A stretch of DNA of 41,500 nt from Alloyangia pacifica (GCF_900116195.1 NZ_FOZW01000022.1:1-41500), one strand, 5' to 3'; shown: positions 15,769 through 26,150, counted from the first letter of the stretch. The notes: a model not told the origin generated them from the letters alone. Numbers and translations: made by a program.

Positions 15769-17195
15769 CCCTCTGGACATCTGAAGACGCGGCGCGCGCC
15801 ACCGGCGGGCGCGCCATCGGAACTTGGACCGTCACCGGCGTATCGATCGACACGCGGACCATTGAGAAGGGCGACCTTTTCGTCGCCCTGACCGCGGCGC
15901 GCGACGCGCATGACTTCGTGGCGCAGGCGCTCGAGAAGGGGGCGGGGGCGGCTCTCGTCAGCCGCATCCCCGAGGGGCTGCCCGACGATGCGCCGCTCCT
16001 GCTGGTCGACGACGTGCTGCCGGGGCTCGAGGCGCTGGGACGCGCTGCGCGCGCCCGCACCCGCGCGCAGGTGGTGGCGGTGACGGGCTCGGTGGGCAAA
16101 ACCTCTACCAAAGAGATGCTGCGCACCGTTCTGGGGGCGCAGGGCACGGTCCATGCCGCCGAGAAAAGCTACAACAACCATTGGGGCGTGCCGCTGACGC
16201 TGGCGCGGATGCCCGCCGACGTGGACTTTGCCGTCATCGAGATCGGCATGAACCACCCCGGCGAGATCGCGCCGCTGAGCCGGATGGCGCGGCCGCATGT
16301 GGCGATGATCACCATCGTCGCGCCGGCGCACCTTGCCGCCTTCGAGAGCCTCGAGGGCATCGCGCGCGAGAAGGCGGCGATCTTCGAGGGGCTGGAGCCG
16401 GGCGGCATCGCCGTGGTCAACGGCGATCTCGAGGTCTCGCCGCTGCTCGTCGAGCTTGCCGAGGCCAGGGCCGATCAGGTCATCACCTTCGGCGAGGCGG
16501 CGGGCAACCACCACCGGGTCGAGCAGGTCACCATCTGCGATGCGGCCACCGTCGCTCAGGGACGGGCCTGGCGCACGCATGTGCTCTACAAGGTCGCGGT
16601 GCCGGGACGTCACTTCGCCGTCAACGCCATGGGTGTGCTCGCGGTCGTGCATGCGCTCGATCTCGACCGGGCCATGGCGATCACCGCGCTTGGGCAATGG
16701 GAGGCCGGGGCGGGCCGCGGCCTGCGCGAGGTGATCATCCTCGATCCGGTGGAGACGCAGCTATCGCTCGAGCTGATCGACGACGCCTATAACGCCAACC
16801 CGGCCTCGCTGGGGGCCTCGCTCGAGGTGCTGGCAGGGGCGAAACCGAAGGACGGGATGGGGCGCGTGGATCACGGCCGGCGCATCGCATATCTCGGCGA
16901 CATGAAGGAGCTGGGCGCGCAGGAGCACGCGCTGCATGCGGCGCTGGCGGAGCTTCCCGCGATGGAAAAGATCGACATCGTGCATTGTGTCGGCCCGCTG
17001 ATGCGTGACCTCTGGCAGGCGCTTCCGGAGCACAAGCGCGGGCATTGGGCCGAGACCAGTGCCGCAATGGCCGAGCGGGTGCGACATGATCTGGATGCCG
17101 GCGATGTCGTGCTGGTGAAGGGCTCCCTGTCCATGGCGCTGGCGCGCGTGGTTGACGCGATCCACAAAATGGGTCATGCGCCCGCCACTATCTGA
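15765..17195 (+). CDS. murF: UDP-MurNAc-pentapeptide synthetase MurF
   Basis: A 476-residue Mur ligase that adds D-Ala-D-Ala to UDP-MurNAc-tripeptide, using the product of ddl further along the cluster. The P-loop is T107-GSVGK-T113; YNNHWGVPLTL and IEIGMNHPGEI are characteristic MurF segments, and DDAYNANPAS lies in the C-terminal domain. The start is GTG, inside the overlap with murE. mraY follows after 18 nt. Confidence 0.97.
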   Translation: MTLWTSEDAARATGGRAIGTWTVTGVSIDTRTIEKGDLFVALTAARDAHDFVAQALEKGAGAALVSRIPEGLPDDAPLLLVDDVLPGLEALGRAARARTRAQVVAVTGSVGKTSTKEMLRTVLGAQGTVHAAEKSYNNHWGVPLTLARMPADVDFAVIEIGMNHPGEIAPLSRMARPHVAMITIVAPAHLAAFESLEGIAREKAAIFEGLEPGGIAVVNGDLEVSPLLVELAEARADQVITFGEAAGNHHRVEQVTICDAATVAQGRAWRTHVLYKVAVPGRHFAVNAMGVLAVVHALDLDRAMAITALGQWEAGAGRGLREVIILDPVETQLSLELIDDAYNANPASLGASLEVLAGAKPKDGMGRVDHGRRIAYLGDMKELGAQEHALHAALAELPAMEKIDIVHCVGPLMRDLWQALPEHKRGHWAETSAAMAERVRHDLDAGDVVLVKGSLSMALARVVDAIHKMGHAPATI

Positions 17196-17213
17196 CAAGA
17201 AGGACCGGGGCTC

Positions 17214-18296
17214 ATGCTCTACTGGCTGACTGGATTGAGTGACGGCGGCGATGTCTTCAACCTCTTCCGCTACATCACTTTCCGGGCGGGTGGAGCCTTT
17301 CTGACCGCGCTGATCTTCGGCTTCCTCTTCGGGCGCCCGCTGATCGACGTGCTGCGCAAGCGGCAAGGCAAGGGCCAGCCGATCCGCAGCGACGGTCCCG
17401 AGGGGCATTTCGTCAAGGCCGGCACCCCGACCATGGGCGGGCTGCTCATCGTCGGCGCACTGCTGACCGCGACGCTGCTCTGGGCGCGGCTCGACAACGG
17501 CTTTGTGTGGATGGTGCTCTTCGTCACCATGGGCTACGCGGCGATCGGCTTTGCCGACGACTACGCCAAGGTCAAGAAGCAGAACACCGACGGCGTCTCG
17601 GGCAAGGTCCGGCTGCTGATCGGCTTTGGCATCGCCGCGATTGCCGCGGCCTGGGCGGCCTGGCTGCACCCGGCAGAGCTGACCGGCGAGCTGGCCTTCC
17701 CGGTGTTCAAGAACGCGCTGCTCGATCTCGGTTGGTTCTTCGTGCCCTTCGCGATGATCGTCATCGTCGGCGCGGCCAATGCGGTGAACCTGACCGACGG
17801 GCTCGACGGGCTCGCCATCATGCCGGTGATGATCGCCGGCGGCACGCTGGGGATCATCGCCTACGCGGTGGGCCGCACCGACTTCACCGAATATCTCGAC
17901 GTGCACTATGTGCCCGGCACCGGCGAGATCCTGATCTTCACCGCCGCGCTGATCGGCGGCGGGCTCGGCTTCCTGTGGTACAACGCGCCGCCTGCGGCGG
18001 TCTTCATGGGGGACACCGGCTCGCTGGCGCTTGGCGGCGCGCTCGGCGCCATCGCCGTGGCCACCAAGCACGAGATCGTGCTGGCCATCGTCGGCGGTCT
18101 CTTTGTGGTCGAGGCGCTGTCGGTGATCATCCAGGTGCTCTACTTCAAGCGCACCGGCAAGCGGGTGTTCCTGATGGCGCCGATCCACCACCACTACGAG
18201 AAGAAGGGCTGGGCCGAGCCGCAGATCGTCATCCGCTTCTGGATCATCTCGCTGATCCTCGCGCTGATCGGGCTCGCCACGCTGAAGCTGCGCTGA
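17214..18296 (+). CDS. mraY: Phospho-MurNAc-pentapeptide transferase MraY
   Basis: A 360-residue, about ten-pass inner-membrane enzyme that transfers phospho-MurNAc-pentapeptide to undecaprenyl phosphate, giving lipid I. Conserved loops are [19 protein letters not shown] (catalytic aspartates), [13 protein letters not shown], and [13 protein letters not shown] (HHH motif). Length matches the family exactly. It ends 154 nt before murD, a larger gap than elsewhere in this part of the cluster. Confidence 0.98.
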   Translation: MLYWLTGLSDGGDVFNLFRYITFRAGGAFLTALIFGFLFGRPLIDVLRKRQGKGQPIRSDGPEGHFVKAGTPTMGGLLIVGALLTATLLWARLDNGFVWMVLFVTMGYAAIGFADDYAKVKKQNTDGVSGKVRLLIGFGIAAIAAAWAAWLHPAELTGELAFPVFKNALLDLGWFFVPFAMIVIVGAANAVNLTDGLDGLAIMPVMIAGGTLGIIAYAVGRTDFTEYLDVHYVPGTGEILIFTAALIGGGLGFLWYNAPPAAVFMGDTGSLALGGALGAIAVATKHEIVLAIVGGLFVVEALSVIIQVLYFKRTGKRVFLMAPIHHHYEKKGWAEPQIVIRFWIISLILALIGLATLKLR

Positions 18297-18309
18297 GGCG
18301 GTGGGCGAA

Positions 18310-18328
18310 GCGGGGGCGCCGCCCCCGC
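18310..18328. repeat. Hairpin between mraY and murD
   Basis: GCGGGGGC (18310-18317) and GCCCCCGC (18321-18328) form a perfect 8-bp stem with a 3-nt loop. It is followed by CCCCCGGGATATTTGAGA, a form of the dispersed intergenic motif seen at other gene ends in this window. No T-tract, so readthrough into murD is expected. Confidence 0.5.
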
Positions 18329-18450
18329 ACCCCCGGGATATTTGAGACATATGGAAGGGCGGAGACGCCCGCCGACCGCGTCCTCTGGTGCGCGCCGCGC
18401 CGATGCGCTAGCCGTGGGGCGAGGCGATTTGCAGGCATGGGGGCTTTGCC

Positions 18451-19854
18451 ATGATTCCGGTTTCCGGCTTTGAAGAGCGCACCGTCGCGGTGCTGGGACT
18501 TGGCCGCTCGGGCCTTTCGGCGGCGCGCGCGCTGCGCGAGGGCGGGGCCTCGGTACTTGTCTGGGATGACAATGCCGGCGCCCGCGAGACCGCCGAGGCC
18601 GAGGGCTTCGAGTGTCGCGAGCTGGCCAGGGCGGGCGGCTTCGAGGGGGTCGACTGGCTGGTGGTCTCGCCGGGCATCCCGCATCTCTATCCCGCGCCGA
18701 ATCCGGTGATCGCCGCCGCTTGGGTGGCGGGCGTGCCGGTGGACAACGACATCGGCCTGTTCTTCCGCTCGCTGGCCAGCGCGGGCTCGGACTGGGACAT
18801 GTACGACAGCCCTCCGAGGGTGGTCGCGGTGACCGGCTCCAACGGCAAGTCCACCACCTCGGCGCTGATCCATCACATCCTGCACAGCACCGGTCGCGAC
18901 AGCCAATTGGCGGGCAACATCGGCCGCGGCGTGCTCGACATCGACCCGCCGGGTGACGGCGGCATCGTCGTGCTGGAGCTGTCGAGCTACCAGACCGACC
19001 TTGCGCGGGCGCTGACCCCCGACGTGGCGGTGTTCACCAATCTCTCGCCTGACCATCTCGACCGGCACGGCGGCATGGGTGGCTATTTCGCCGCCAAGCG
19101 CCGGCTGTTTGCCGAGGGTGGGCCGGACCGCTGCGTGATCGGCGTGGACGAGGACGAGGGGCTCTACCTCGCCAACCAGCTCTCCGAAGCGGCGACCGAC
19201 GACCGGGTGATCCGCGTTTCTTCGGGGACCAAGCTCGGCGGGCCGGGCTGGCTGGTCTATGCGCGCAAGGGGTTCCTCACGGAGTGGCGCAAGGGACGGC
19301 AGGTGGCCTCCATCGACCTGCGCAGCATCAAGGGGCTGCCGGGGGCGCACAACCACCAGAACGCCTGCGCCGCCTATGCCGCCTGCCGGGCGCTCGGCGT
19401 GGCGCCGCGGCAGATCGAGGCGGCTTTCCTCAGCTTCGAGGGGCTGCCGCACCGCAGCCAGATCGTCGCCGAGGCGGACGGCGTGACCTTCGTGAACGAC
19501 AGCAAGGCGACCAATGTGGACGCGGCGGTGAAGGCGCTGCAGGCCTTCAAGAATATTCGCTGGATCTGCGGCGGGCTGATGAAGGAGGGCGGGCTTTCCG
19601 GGCTGGCCCCGGGGCTGCCCAATGTCACCAAGGCCTATGTGATCGGCCGCGAGGCGGCGACATTCGCGCTGGGTCTGCCGGGGGTCGAGGCCGAGATCTG
19701 CACCGACATGGCCACGGCTGTCGCCAAGGCGCGCGCAGAGGCGCAGCCGGGGGACGTGGTGCTGCTCGCGCCCGCGGCGGCCAGCTTCGACCAATACGAC
19801 AGTTTCGAGAAACGCGGCGAGGATTTCGCCGAGAAGGTGCGGGCGGGGCTCTGA
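18451..19854 (+). CDS. murD: UDP-MurNAc-L-alanine:D-glutamate ligase MurD
   Basis: A 467-residue Mur ligase adding D-glutamate to UDP-MurNAc-L-Ala. The N-terminal domain opens [18 protein letters not shown]; the ATP loop is G129-SNGK133-S134; [10 protein letters not shown] and [10 protein letters not shown] follow in the central domain; and [10 protein letters not shown] and [12 protein letters not shown] in the C-terminal domain are MurD hallmarks. It is the last gene of the first plus-strand block, ending 22 nt from a convergent minus-strand gene. Confidence 0.97.
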   Translation: MIPVSGFEERTVAVLGLGRSGLSAARALREGGASVLVWDDNAGARETAEAEGFECRELARAGGFEGVDWLVVSPGIPHLYPAPNPVIAAAWVAGVPVDNDIGLFFRSLASAGSDWDMYDSPPRVVAVTGSNGKSTTSALIHHILHSTGRDSQLAGNIGRGVLDIDPPGDGGIVVLELSSYQTDLARALTPDVAVFTNLSPDHLDRHGGMGGYFAAKRRLFAEGGPDRCVIGVDEDEGLYLANQLSEAATDDRVIRVSSGTKLGGPGWLVYARKGFLTEWRKGRQVASIDLRSIKGLPGAHNHQNACAAYAACRALGVAPRQIEAAFLSFEGLPHRSQIVAEADGVTFVNDSKATNVDAAVKALQAFKNIRWICGGLMKEGGLSGLAPGLPNVTKAYVIGREAATFALGLPGVEAEICTDMATAVAKARAEAQPGDVVLLAPAAASFDQYDSFEKRGEDFAEKVRAGL

Positions 19855-19876
19855 GCGCGCCGCCCGGCGCGGGGCC

Positions 19877-20545
19877 TCAGGCCTCGCGCAGCCGGTTCAG
19901 CAGACCGCCGTAGAAGGCCTGCGGATGCACCACGCCGAGCTGCGCGGGGATCTTCGGCAGGTTGAGGATGCGCGCGATGGCGAAGCGGTGCGCGCCGCCG
20001 CCGGCGCGCAGCAGCGTTCCGTCCCGCCCCACGTGCAGCAGGATGCCGCCGTGCTCGCGGCGAAAATACTCGGGCAGTTCGGCGCGCGAGAGCAGCCTGC
20101 CGCGGCGCCGGGTCTCCTCGAAGACCGCGTCGAGCCGCTGGTAACGGGTCACCAGCTCTTCCTCGGTGGCGCAGTCGTCCGGGGTCTTGCCCTCGGCGAT
20201 CTCGGTCAGCAGCTTCTGGAACAGCGGCGTGTCGCGCCAGGGTGTGCCGCCCTCGAAATGCAGGCGGCAGCTCAGCAGCTTGCGGCCTTCCTCGACCGAG
20301 CGGCGCGGCAGGTCCCAATCGCCGCCCAGCACCATCCCGCTCTGCTGGCGGCGCAGGGCCGGCTTGCCCGCGTAGGTGTGGTTGACGTCGCGCGCATCCA
20401 CCCGGATCAGCTCGTCCGAGAGCGGCGCGCCCGGCCCGTAGCGCAGCCGGTTCCACAGGTCGCGCACGACCTTGCGCGGCACCTGCGCGTGCAGGTCCCG
20501 GATCCAGTTGCTGGGATAGAGGGTCGGGTGGTCGGTAAAGGCCAT
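19877..20545 (-). CDS. Hypothetical protein with ParB/sulfiredoxin-like fold motif
   Basis: A 222-residue soluble protein. The recognisable part is ILLHVGRDGTLLRAGG (GRDG at 173-176), then AHRFAIARILNLPKIPAQLG, the pattern of ParB-like nuclease-fold proteins (GRDG, a GxHR loop with here GGGAHR at 182-187, then an IPA/V strand). Similar proteins occur near polysaccharide or glycosyl-transfer genes, but no function is assigned. The ATG at 20545 is preferred over one 8 codons upstream because it gives the typical compact start; neither has a strong ribosome binding site. It lies on the opposite strand inside the dcw cluster and is convergent with murD. Confidence 0.65.
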   Translation of the reverse strand: MAFTDHPTLYPSNWIRDLHAQVPRKVVRDLWNRLRYGPGAPLSDELIRVDARDVNHTYAGKPALRRQQSGMVLGGDWDLPRRSVEEGRKLLSCRLHFEGGTPWRDTPLFQKLLTEIAEGKTPDDCATEEELVTRYQRLDAVFEETRRRGRLLSRAELPEYFRREHGGILLHVGRDGTLLRAGGGAHRFAIARILNLPKIPAQLGVVHPQAFYGGLLNRLREA

Positions 20546-20557
20546 GGGAAGTCCGCG

Positions 20558-20595
20558 TGACAATCGCATGACAAAATGTAACGACCGGGTGACAA
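20558..20595 (-). promoter_or_regulatory. Three phased TGACAA repeats upstream of the ParB-like gene
   Basis: TGACAA occurs at 20558, 20569 and 20590 (plus strand; TTGTCA on the gene strand), spaced 11 and 21 bp, close to one and two helical turns. It sits in the short gap before the gene start and could be an operator or part of a promoter. Confidence 0.35.
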
Positions 20596-20611
20596 ATTCA
20601 AGAGGTGCGGA

Positions 20612-21790
20612 TCACCCTGCGGCAAGGCTTCGCCCGGCTGCGGCGCCCGAGGCCCAGGCCCACTGGAAGTTGTAGCCGCCGAGCCAGCCGGTCACGTCCA
20701 CTGCCTCGCCGATGAAATGCAGACCTGGCACGGTCTTGGAGGCCATGGTCTTGCTGTTCAGCCCGTCGGTGTCGACCCCGCCGAGCGTCACCTCGGCGGT
20801 GCGCCAGCCTTCGGAACCGGAAGGGCGCAGCACCCAGTTGCGCAGGGCCTCCGACAGCGTCTCGGCACGCTTGTCGGAAAGATCGGCGAGGTTGCCCGAC
20901 AGATCGAGCTGATCGGCAAGGTGGCCCACCAACCGCTCGGGCAGGATTTGCCGCAACTCGGTGGTCAGCGACCGTTTGCCGGCCCCCTTGCGCGCGGCGC
21001 GCAGGTGGTCGGCGGGATCGAGCCCAGGGGAAAGGTTGACGGAAATCTCCTCGCCCTCGTGCCAGTAGCTCGAGGCCTGCAGGATCGACGGTCCGGAAAG
21101 CCCGCGGTGGGTGAAGAGCAGCGCCTCGTCGAAACTGGTGCCATTTGCGGTCACCCGCGCAGGCAGGGAGACGCCGGCGAGATCGGCGAAGCGCCCCTCG
21201 GGGAAGGTCAGCGGCACGAGGCCGGGGCGGGGCGTTACCAGCGCGTGACCGAACTGCTTGGCGATGTCATAGGCGAGGCCCGTGGCCCCCATCTTTGGGA
21301 TCGAGCGTCCACCGGTGGCCATCACGAGGTTCTTAGCGCGGATCACCGTCTCGCGCCCGTCGCGCTCCACGCGGGCGGTGTAGACGCCGTCGGCATGGGT
21401 CAGCTCGCTCAGCGAGGTTTGCAGCCAGAGCTCGGCTCCCGCGGCCTCCAGTTCGCGCAGCAGCATGGCGACGATCTGCGTCGCCTTGCCGTCGCAGAAG
21501 AGCTGGCCGAGGGTCTTTTCGTGCCAGGCGATGCCGTGGCGCGAGACCAGCTCGATGAAGTCCCATTGTGTGTAGCGGGCCAGTGCCGATTTGCAGAAAT
21601 GCGGGTTCTGCGACAGGAAACGCGACGGCTCGGTGCCGAGGTTGGTGAAGTTGCAGCGTCCACCGCCCGAGATGCGGATCTTCTCGCCCGGGGCGCGGGC
21701 GTGGTCGATGACCAGCGTGCCGGGCCCCGCGTGGGCCGCACACATGAGGCCGGCCGCGCCGGCACCGAGGATGAGCGTGTTGATCTGCAT
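20612..21790 (-). CDS. NAD(P)/FAD-dependent oxidoreductase, BaiN/HI0933-like
   Basis: A 392-residue flavoprotein. The dinucleotide-binding LILGAGAAGLMCAAHAG is at residues 5-21, followed by GEKIRISGGGRCNFTN, the family signature of HI0933/BaiN-like proteins, then a middle YTQWDF region, LVMATGGRSIPKMGATG, and GEAVDVTGWLGGYNFQWAWASG at the C-terminus. The start at 21790 is chosen because the Rossmann motif follows directly; the frame stays open upstream. The physiological substrate is unknown. It is divergent from ftsW with 165 nt between them. Confidence 0.9.
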   Translation of the reverse strand: MQINTLILGAGAAGLMCAAHAGPGTLVIDHARAPGEKIRISGGGRCNFTNLGTEPSRFLSQNPHFCKSALARYTQWDFIELVSRHGIAWHEKTLGQLFCDGKATQIVAMLLRELEAAGAELWLQTSLSELTHADGVYTARVERDGRETVIRAKNLVMATGGRSIPKMGATGLAYDIAKQFGHALVTPRPGLVPLTFPEGRFADLAGVSLPARVTANGTSFDEALLFTHRGLSGPSILQASSYWHEGEEISVNLSPGLDPADHLRAARKGAGKRSLTTELRQILPERLVGHLADQLDLSGNLADLSDKRAETLSEALRNWVLRPSGSEGWRTAEVTLGGVDTDGLNSKTMASKTVPGLHFIGEAVDVTGWLGGYNFQWAWASGAAAGRSLAAG

Positions 21791-21955
21791 GTCGCCCTGA
21801 AACACCGGATCGCGCCGCGCCGCAAGGGTGGGCGAGAGTGGCACGGGGCAGGGGTGGCGGGGACCCGCGCTCTTCCCAAAGGGCAGCGCAGGTGCTAGCC
21901 TCTGCCGCAAGATCCGGGAAAACCCGGGCGATCAGGCAAATTGAGCGGTATTCCC

Positions 21956-23122
21956 ATGACGGAAATGGTCTACGGCGCGGTCTCCGTGCGCGATGGCGAA
22001 CCTGTCCTGCCCAAGTGGTGGCGGACGGTGGACAGGTGGTCGCTGTCCTGCGTGCTGATGCTCTTCGGGGTCGGCATCCTGCTGGGGCTCGCGGCCTCGC
22101 CGCCGCTGGCCGAGCGCAACGGCTTCGCGCCGTTCCATTACGTGCAACGGCAGGCCTTCTTCGGCGGTCTGGCGCTGACCGCGATGTTCCTGACCTCGAT
22201 GATGACCCCGGTGATGGTGCGCCGCGCGGCGGTAATCGGCTTTGCCTTCGCTTTCGCCTCGCTGCTGGCGCTGCCGGTGCTGGGCACCGACTTCGGCAAG
22301 GGCGCGGTGCGCTGGTACTCGCTGGGCTTTGCCTCGGTGCAGCCCTCGGAGTTCCTCAAGCCGGTCTTCGCCGTGGTCGCGGCCTGGCTGATGGCCGCCA
22401 GCCAGGAGATCGGCGGCCCGCCGGGCAAGAGCTGGTCCTTCGGCCTGACCTGCGCGATCGTGATCACGCTGGCGCTGCAGCCCGACTTCGGCCAGGCCTG
22501 CCTTGTCCTCTTCGGCTGGGGCGTCATGTGGTTCGTCGGCGGCGCGCCGATGTTCCTGTTGCTCGGCCTTGCCGGACTCGTGGTGCTGGGTGGCACTTTC
22601 GCCTACAACAACTCCGAGCACTTCGCCCGCCGCATCGACGGCTTCCTGACGCCCGATGTCGATCCCACCACCCAGCTAGGCTACGCCACCAACGCCATCC
22701 GCGAGGGCGGCTTCTTCGGGGTCGGCGTGGGCGAGGGGCAAGTGAAATGGTCTCTGCCCGACGCGCATACCGATTTCATCATCGCCGTCGCCGCCGAGGA
22801 ATACGGGCTGGTTCTGGTCATGGTGATCATCGCGCTCTACGCCACCGTGGTGGTGCGCTCGGTGCTGCGGCTGATGCGCGAGCGGGATCCCTTCATCCGG
22901 CTCGCCGGGACCGGCCTTGCCGCCATGTTCGGAGTTCAGGCAATGATCAACATGGGGGTCGCTGTGCGCCTGCTGCCTGCCAAGGGCATGACGCTGCCCT
23001 TCGTCAGCTACGGCGGCTCTTCGCTGATCGCGGGCGGCATCGCCGTGGGCATGTTGCTGGCCTTCACCCGAACCCGCCCGCAGGGCGAGATCGGCGAGAT
23101 CCTGCGCGCAAGGATGCGCTGA
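21956..23122 (+). CDS. ftsW: Septal peptidoglycan polymerase FtsW
   Basis: A 388-residue SEDS-family integral membrane protein with about ten hydrophobic segments; it polymerises lipid II into septal glycan strands together with FtsI. Conserved stretches are VQPSEFLKPVF, LQPDFGQACLV and, near the end, LPFVSYGGSSLIAGG. The ATG at 21956 is used; a TTG 15 nt upstream is possible. It opens the second plus-strand block of the cluster and needs its own promoter or readthrough past the two inverted genes. murG follows after 154 nt. Confidence 0.96.
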   Translation: MTEMVYGAVSVRDGEPVLPKWWRTVDRWSLSCVLMLFGVGILLGLAASPPLAERNGFAPFHYVQRQAFFGGLALTAMFLTSMMTPVMVRRAAVIGFAFAFASLLALPVLGTDFGKGAVRWYSLGFASVQPSEFLKPVFAVVAAWLMAASQEIGGPPGKSWSFGLTCAIVITLALQPDFGQACLVLFGWGVMWFVGGAPMFLLLGLAGLVVLGGTFAYNNSEHFARRIDGFLTPDVDPTTQLGYATNAIREGGFFGVGVGEGQVKWSLPDAHTDFIIAVAAEEYGLVLVMVIIALYATVVVRSVLRLMRERDPFIRLAGTGLAAMFGVQAMINMGVAVRLLPAKGMTLPFVSYGGSSLIAGGIAVGMLLAFTRTRPQGEIGEILRARMR

Positions 23123-23276
23123 TCCGGGGTGGGGGATGCGGCGCTTTCGCGCCGTGCCCCGCTGCGATAGACGGGCGCGAAACCGTGTCAGCGCGCCCGG
23201 GTCACGAGACGAGTCGGTGCGGTGATGAATTGAGGCAGCGGGGCACAAGACCCTGCGCAGGAACGAGGTCGAGCAC

Positions 23277-24479
23277 ATGGCGCAACACGGCGGGCCGGAC
23301 CAAGGCAGGCAGCCCCTTCTGGTCATCGCGGCCGGCGGCACCGGCGGGCACATGTTCCCGGCGCAGGCGCTGGCCGAGATCATGCTGCGGCGCGGCTGGC
23401 GGGTGAAGCTCTCGACCGACGCGCGCGGCGCGCGTTACACCGGCGGCTTTCCCCATTCCACAGAGATCGAGGAAGTCTCCTCGGCCACGTTCTCGCGGGG
23501 CGGGTTGGTGGCCAAGGCGATGGTGCCGCTGCGTGTCGCGAAGGGCGTGCTGTCGATGGCGCGGCGCTTCCGCCGCGATCGGCCGAATGTGGTGGTCGGC
23601 TTCGGCGGCTACCCGTCGATCCCGGCGCTCGGCGCGGCGCGGCTGCTGAAGCTGCCCTCGATGATCCACGAGCAGAACGGCGTGCTGGGCAAGGTGAACG
23701 AAAAGTTCGCCCGCAAGGTCGACGCCGTGGCCTGCGGCACTTGGCCCACCAAGCTGCCCGAGGGGGTCGAGGGTATCCCGGTCGGCAACCCGGTGCGCAG
23801 CGCGGTGCGCGAGCGGGCAGGGGCGGGCTACATCGCGCCGGGCGATTATCCGATGTCGCTGCTGGTGATCGGCGGCTCGCAGGGGGCACGGATCCTGTCG
23901 GACGTGGTGCCGCCGGCGATCGAGCGCCTGCCGATGGAACTGCTGCGCCACCTGCGCATCAGCCATCAGGCCCGCGACGAGGATGGCGAGCGGGTGGCGA
24001 AGTTCTACTACGAGCACGGCATCGACGCCGAGGTGCAGCCCTTCTTCAACGACGTGCCCGCGCGCATGTCCGAGGCGCAACTGGTCATCTCGCGCTCTGG
24101 GGCTTCGTCTGTGGCCGATATCTCGGTCATCGGGCGTCCGTCGATCCTGATCCCCTACGCCGCGGCGCTGGCGGATCACCAGACAGTCAACGCGCAGGGG
24201 CTGGTGGACGCCGGGGCGGCGATCCGCATTCCCGAAAGCAAGCTCTCGGTCGAGGCGATGACCGAGGCGATGATGGCCGTGCTCTGCAATCCGGAGGGCG
24301 CCGCGCAGATGTCGCGCGCCGCGCTGTCGATCTCGCATCCTGACGCAGCGCTCGGGCTGGCGCAGATGGTCGAGGAACTGGCAGGGTTCGGTTCCGACGA
24401 TACATACGAAGAAGAGCCGGACGCCTATTATTCCGGCGAAGAAGATCAGGCGTATGAGCAGGAGACGGGGCAGAGATGA
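23277..24479 (+). CDS. murG: UDP-GlcNAc:lipid I N-acetylglucosaminyltransferase MurG
   Basis: A 400-residue GT-B glycosyltransferase on the cytoplasmic membrane face; it converts lipid I to lipid [18 protein letters not shown] (the GGTGGH glycine loop), [31 protein letters not shown] and [13 protein letters not shown] are all present in order. The protein carries a C-terminal acidic tail of about 30 residues (rich in D, E and Y) beyond the usual end, making it longer than the typical 350-370. Its stop lies 32 nt before the preferred murC start. Confidence 0.96.
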   Translation: MAQHGGPDQGRQPLLVIAAGGTGGHMFPAQALAEIMLRRGWRVKLSTDARGARYTGGFPHSTEIEEVSSATFSRGGLVAKAMVPLRVAKGVLSMARRFRRDRPNVVVGFGGYPSIPALGAARLLKLPSMIHEQNGVLGKVNEKFARKVDAVACGTWPTKLPEGVEGIPVGNPVRSAVRERAGAGYIAPGDYPMSLLVIGGSQGARILSDVVPPAIERLPMELLRHLRISHQARDEDGERVAKFYYEHGIDAEVQPFFNDVPARMSEAQLVISRSGASSVADISVIGRPSILIPYAAALADHQTVNAQGLVDAGAAIRIPESKLSVEAMTEAMMAVLCNPEGAAQMSRAALSISHPDAALGLAQMVEELAGFGSDDTYEEEPDAYYSGEEDQAYEQETGQR

Positions 24480-24511
24480 AAGATGAGAAATTCACCGAGG
24501 AAGGCGCGCGC

Positions 24512-25909
24512 ATGAGCCCGGCAACCAAGCTTCCGGGCGATGTCGGCCCGATCCACTTCGTCGGCATCGGTGGCATCGGCATGTCGGGCATCGCCGAAGT
24601 GCTGCTCAACCATGGCTATGCGGTGCAGGGCTCCGACCTCAAGTGCTCCAAGATCACCGAGCGGCTGGTCTCGCTGGGTGCGGTGGTCTTCGAGGGCCAG
24701 CGCGCCGAGAACCTCGAGAACGCGCAGGTGGTGGTGATCTCCTCGGCGATCAAGCCGGGCAACCCCGAGCTCGACGAGGCGCGGCGGCGCGGCCTGCCGG
24801 TGGTGCGCCGGGCCGAGATGCTGGCCGAGCTGATGCGGCTCAAGTCGAACATCGCGGTGGCGGGCACCCACGGCAAGACCACGACCACCACCATGGTGGC
24901 GACGCTGCTCGATGCGGGCGATCTGGACCCCACCGTGATCAATGGCGGCATCATCCACGCCTACGGCTCGAACGCCCGCGTCGGTCTCGGTGAATGGATG
25001 GTGGTCGAGGCTGACGAGAGCGACGGCACCTTCAACCGCCTGCCCGCGACCATCGCCATCGTCACCAACATCGACCCCGAGCACATGGAGCACTGGGGGT
25101 CGATCGAGAAGCTGCGCGACGGCTTCTACCAGTTCGTCTCGAACATCCCCTTCTACGGCGTCGCCGTCTGCTGCACCGACCACCCCGAGGTGCAGGCGCT
25201 GGTGGGCCGGGTGACCGACCGCCGGGTGATCACCTACGGGTTCAACGCCCAGGCCGACGTCCGCGCGATCAACCTGCGCTATGAAAAGGGCGTGGCGCAT
25301 TTCGACGTGGCGCTGCAGGCCGAGGGCACGGTGATCGAGGGCTGCACCCTGCCGATGCCCGGCGATCACAACGTGTCGAACGCGCTCTCGGCCATCGCCA
25401 TCGCGCATCACCTCGGCATGACCGCAGATGAGATCCGCGCGGCGCTTGCGGGCTTCGGTGGCGTCAACCGCCGCTTCACCCGCGTCGGCGAGGTGAACGG
25501 CGTCACCATCATCGACGACTACGGCCACCACCCGGTGGAGATCGCCGCGGTGCTGAAGGCGGCGCGGCAGGCGTCGGAAGGTCGCGTCATCGCCGTGCAC
25601 CAGCCGCACCGCTACTCGCGGCTGCATACGCTGTTCGACGATTTCTGCACCTGCTTCAACGAGGCCGACGTGGTCGCCATCGCCGAGGTCTACGCCGCCG
25701 GCGAAGATCCGATCGAGGGCGCGAGCCGCGACGATCTGGTCGCCGGGCTGATCCGCCACGGCCATCGCCACGCCCGCGCGATCCTCTCGGAGGACGACCT
25801 CGAACGGCTGGTGCGCGAGCAGGCGCGTCCGGGCGACATGGTGGTCTGCCTCGGCGCCGGTACGATCTCGGCCTGGGCCAACAACCTGCCCGCGCGGCTG
25901 GAGAAGTGA
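24512..25909 (+). CDS. murC: UDP-N-acetylmuramate:L-alanine ligase MurC
   Basis: A 465-residue Mur ligase adding L-Ala to UDP-MurNAc, the first peptide step. [18 protein letters not shown] is the N-terminal UDP-binding motif, G118-THGK122-T123 the ATP loop, and [10 protein letters not shown] plus [12 protein letters not shown] the downstream motifs. The start at 24512 has GAGGAAGG 7 nt upstream; an in-frame ATG at 24476 would overlap murG by 4 nt and add 12 residues and cannot be excluded. Confidence 0.97.
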   Translation: MSPATKLPGDVGPIHFVGIGGIGMSGIAEVLLNHGYAVQGSDLKCSKITERLVSLGAVVFEGQRAENLENAQVVVISSAIKPGNPELDEARRRGLPVVRRAEMLAELMRLKSNIAVAGTHGKTTTTTMVATLLDAGDLDPTVINGGIIHAYGSNARVGLGEWMVVEADESDGTFNRLPATIAIVTNIDPEHMEHWGSIEKLRDGFYQFVSNIPFYGVAVCCTDHPEVQALVGRVTDRRVITYGFNAQADVRAINLRYEKGVAHFDVALQAEGTVIEGCTLPMPGDHNVSNALSAIAIAHHLGMTADEIRAALAGFGGVNRRFTRVGEVNGVTIIDDYGHHPVEIAAVLKAARQASEGRVIAVHQPHRYSRLHTLFDDFCTCFNEADVVAIAEVYAAGEDPIEGASRDDLVAGLIRHGHRHARAILSEDDLERLVREQARPGDMVVCLGAGTISAWANNLPARLEK

Positions 25910-25922
25910 GCCGGGGCCGGCC

Positions 25923-26150
25923 ATGAGCGTGCTCTGGGCCATCGCGGGCGTGATCGTCCTTCTGTCGGCGGTGGCGGTGCTGGGGATCCTGCGCCGCCTC
26001 GTCTTCTTCTTCGCGCTGGCCTTCTTCGCGGGGCTGGCGCTGCAGGTCCACCACGATCCCTCGGGCAGCGCGGCGCTCATCGCCAGCACCGGCGGAGGGC
26101 TGCTGATGGCCTGGCCGGTGCGGCGCTTCCTGACCGGGATGCTGGTTTGA
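25923..26150 (+). CDS. Small hydrophobic protein of unknown function
   Basis: A 75-residue protein with two to three hydrophobic segments: an N-terminal one (about 5-22), a phenylalanine-rich one (about 27-42) and a third near 50-62. It starts 13 nt after murC with a GGGGCCGG upstream, so it is probably co-transcribed. No family recognised; its place between murC and murB suggests an envelope role only by association. Confidence 0.6.
   Translation: MSVLWAIAGVIVLLSAVAVLGILRRLVFFFALAFFAGLALQVHHDPSGSAALIASTGGGLLMAWPVRRFLTGMLV

Noticed and set aside
12232..15780. 1182-codon open frame on the minus strand across ftsL, ftsI and murE
   Set aside because: Antisense to three certain genes; long stop-free antisense frames are expected in DNA this GC-rich, and the translation is rich in R, H and A with no family motif.
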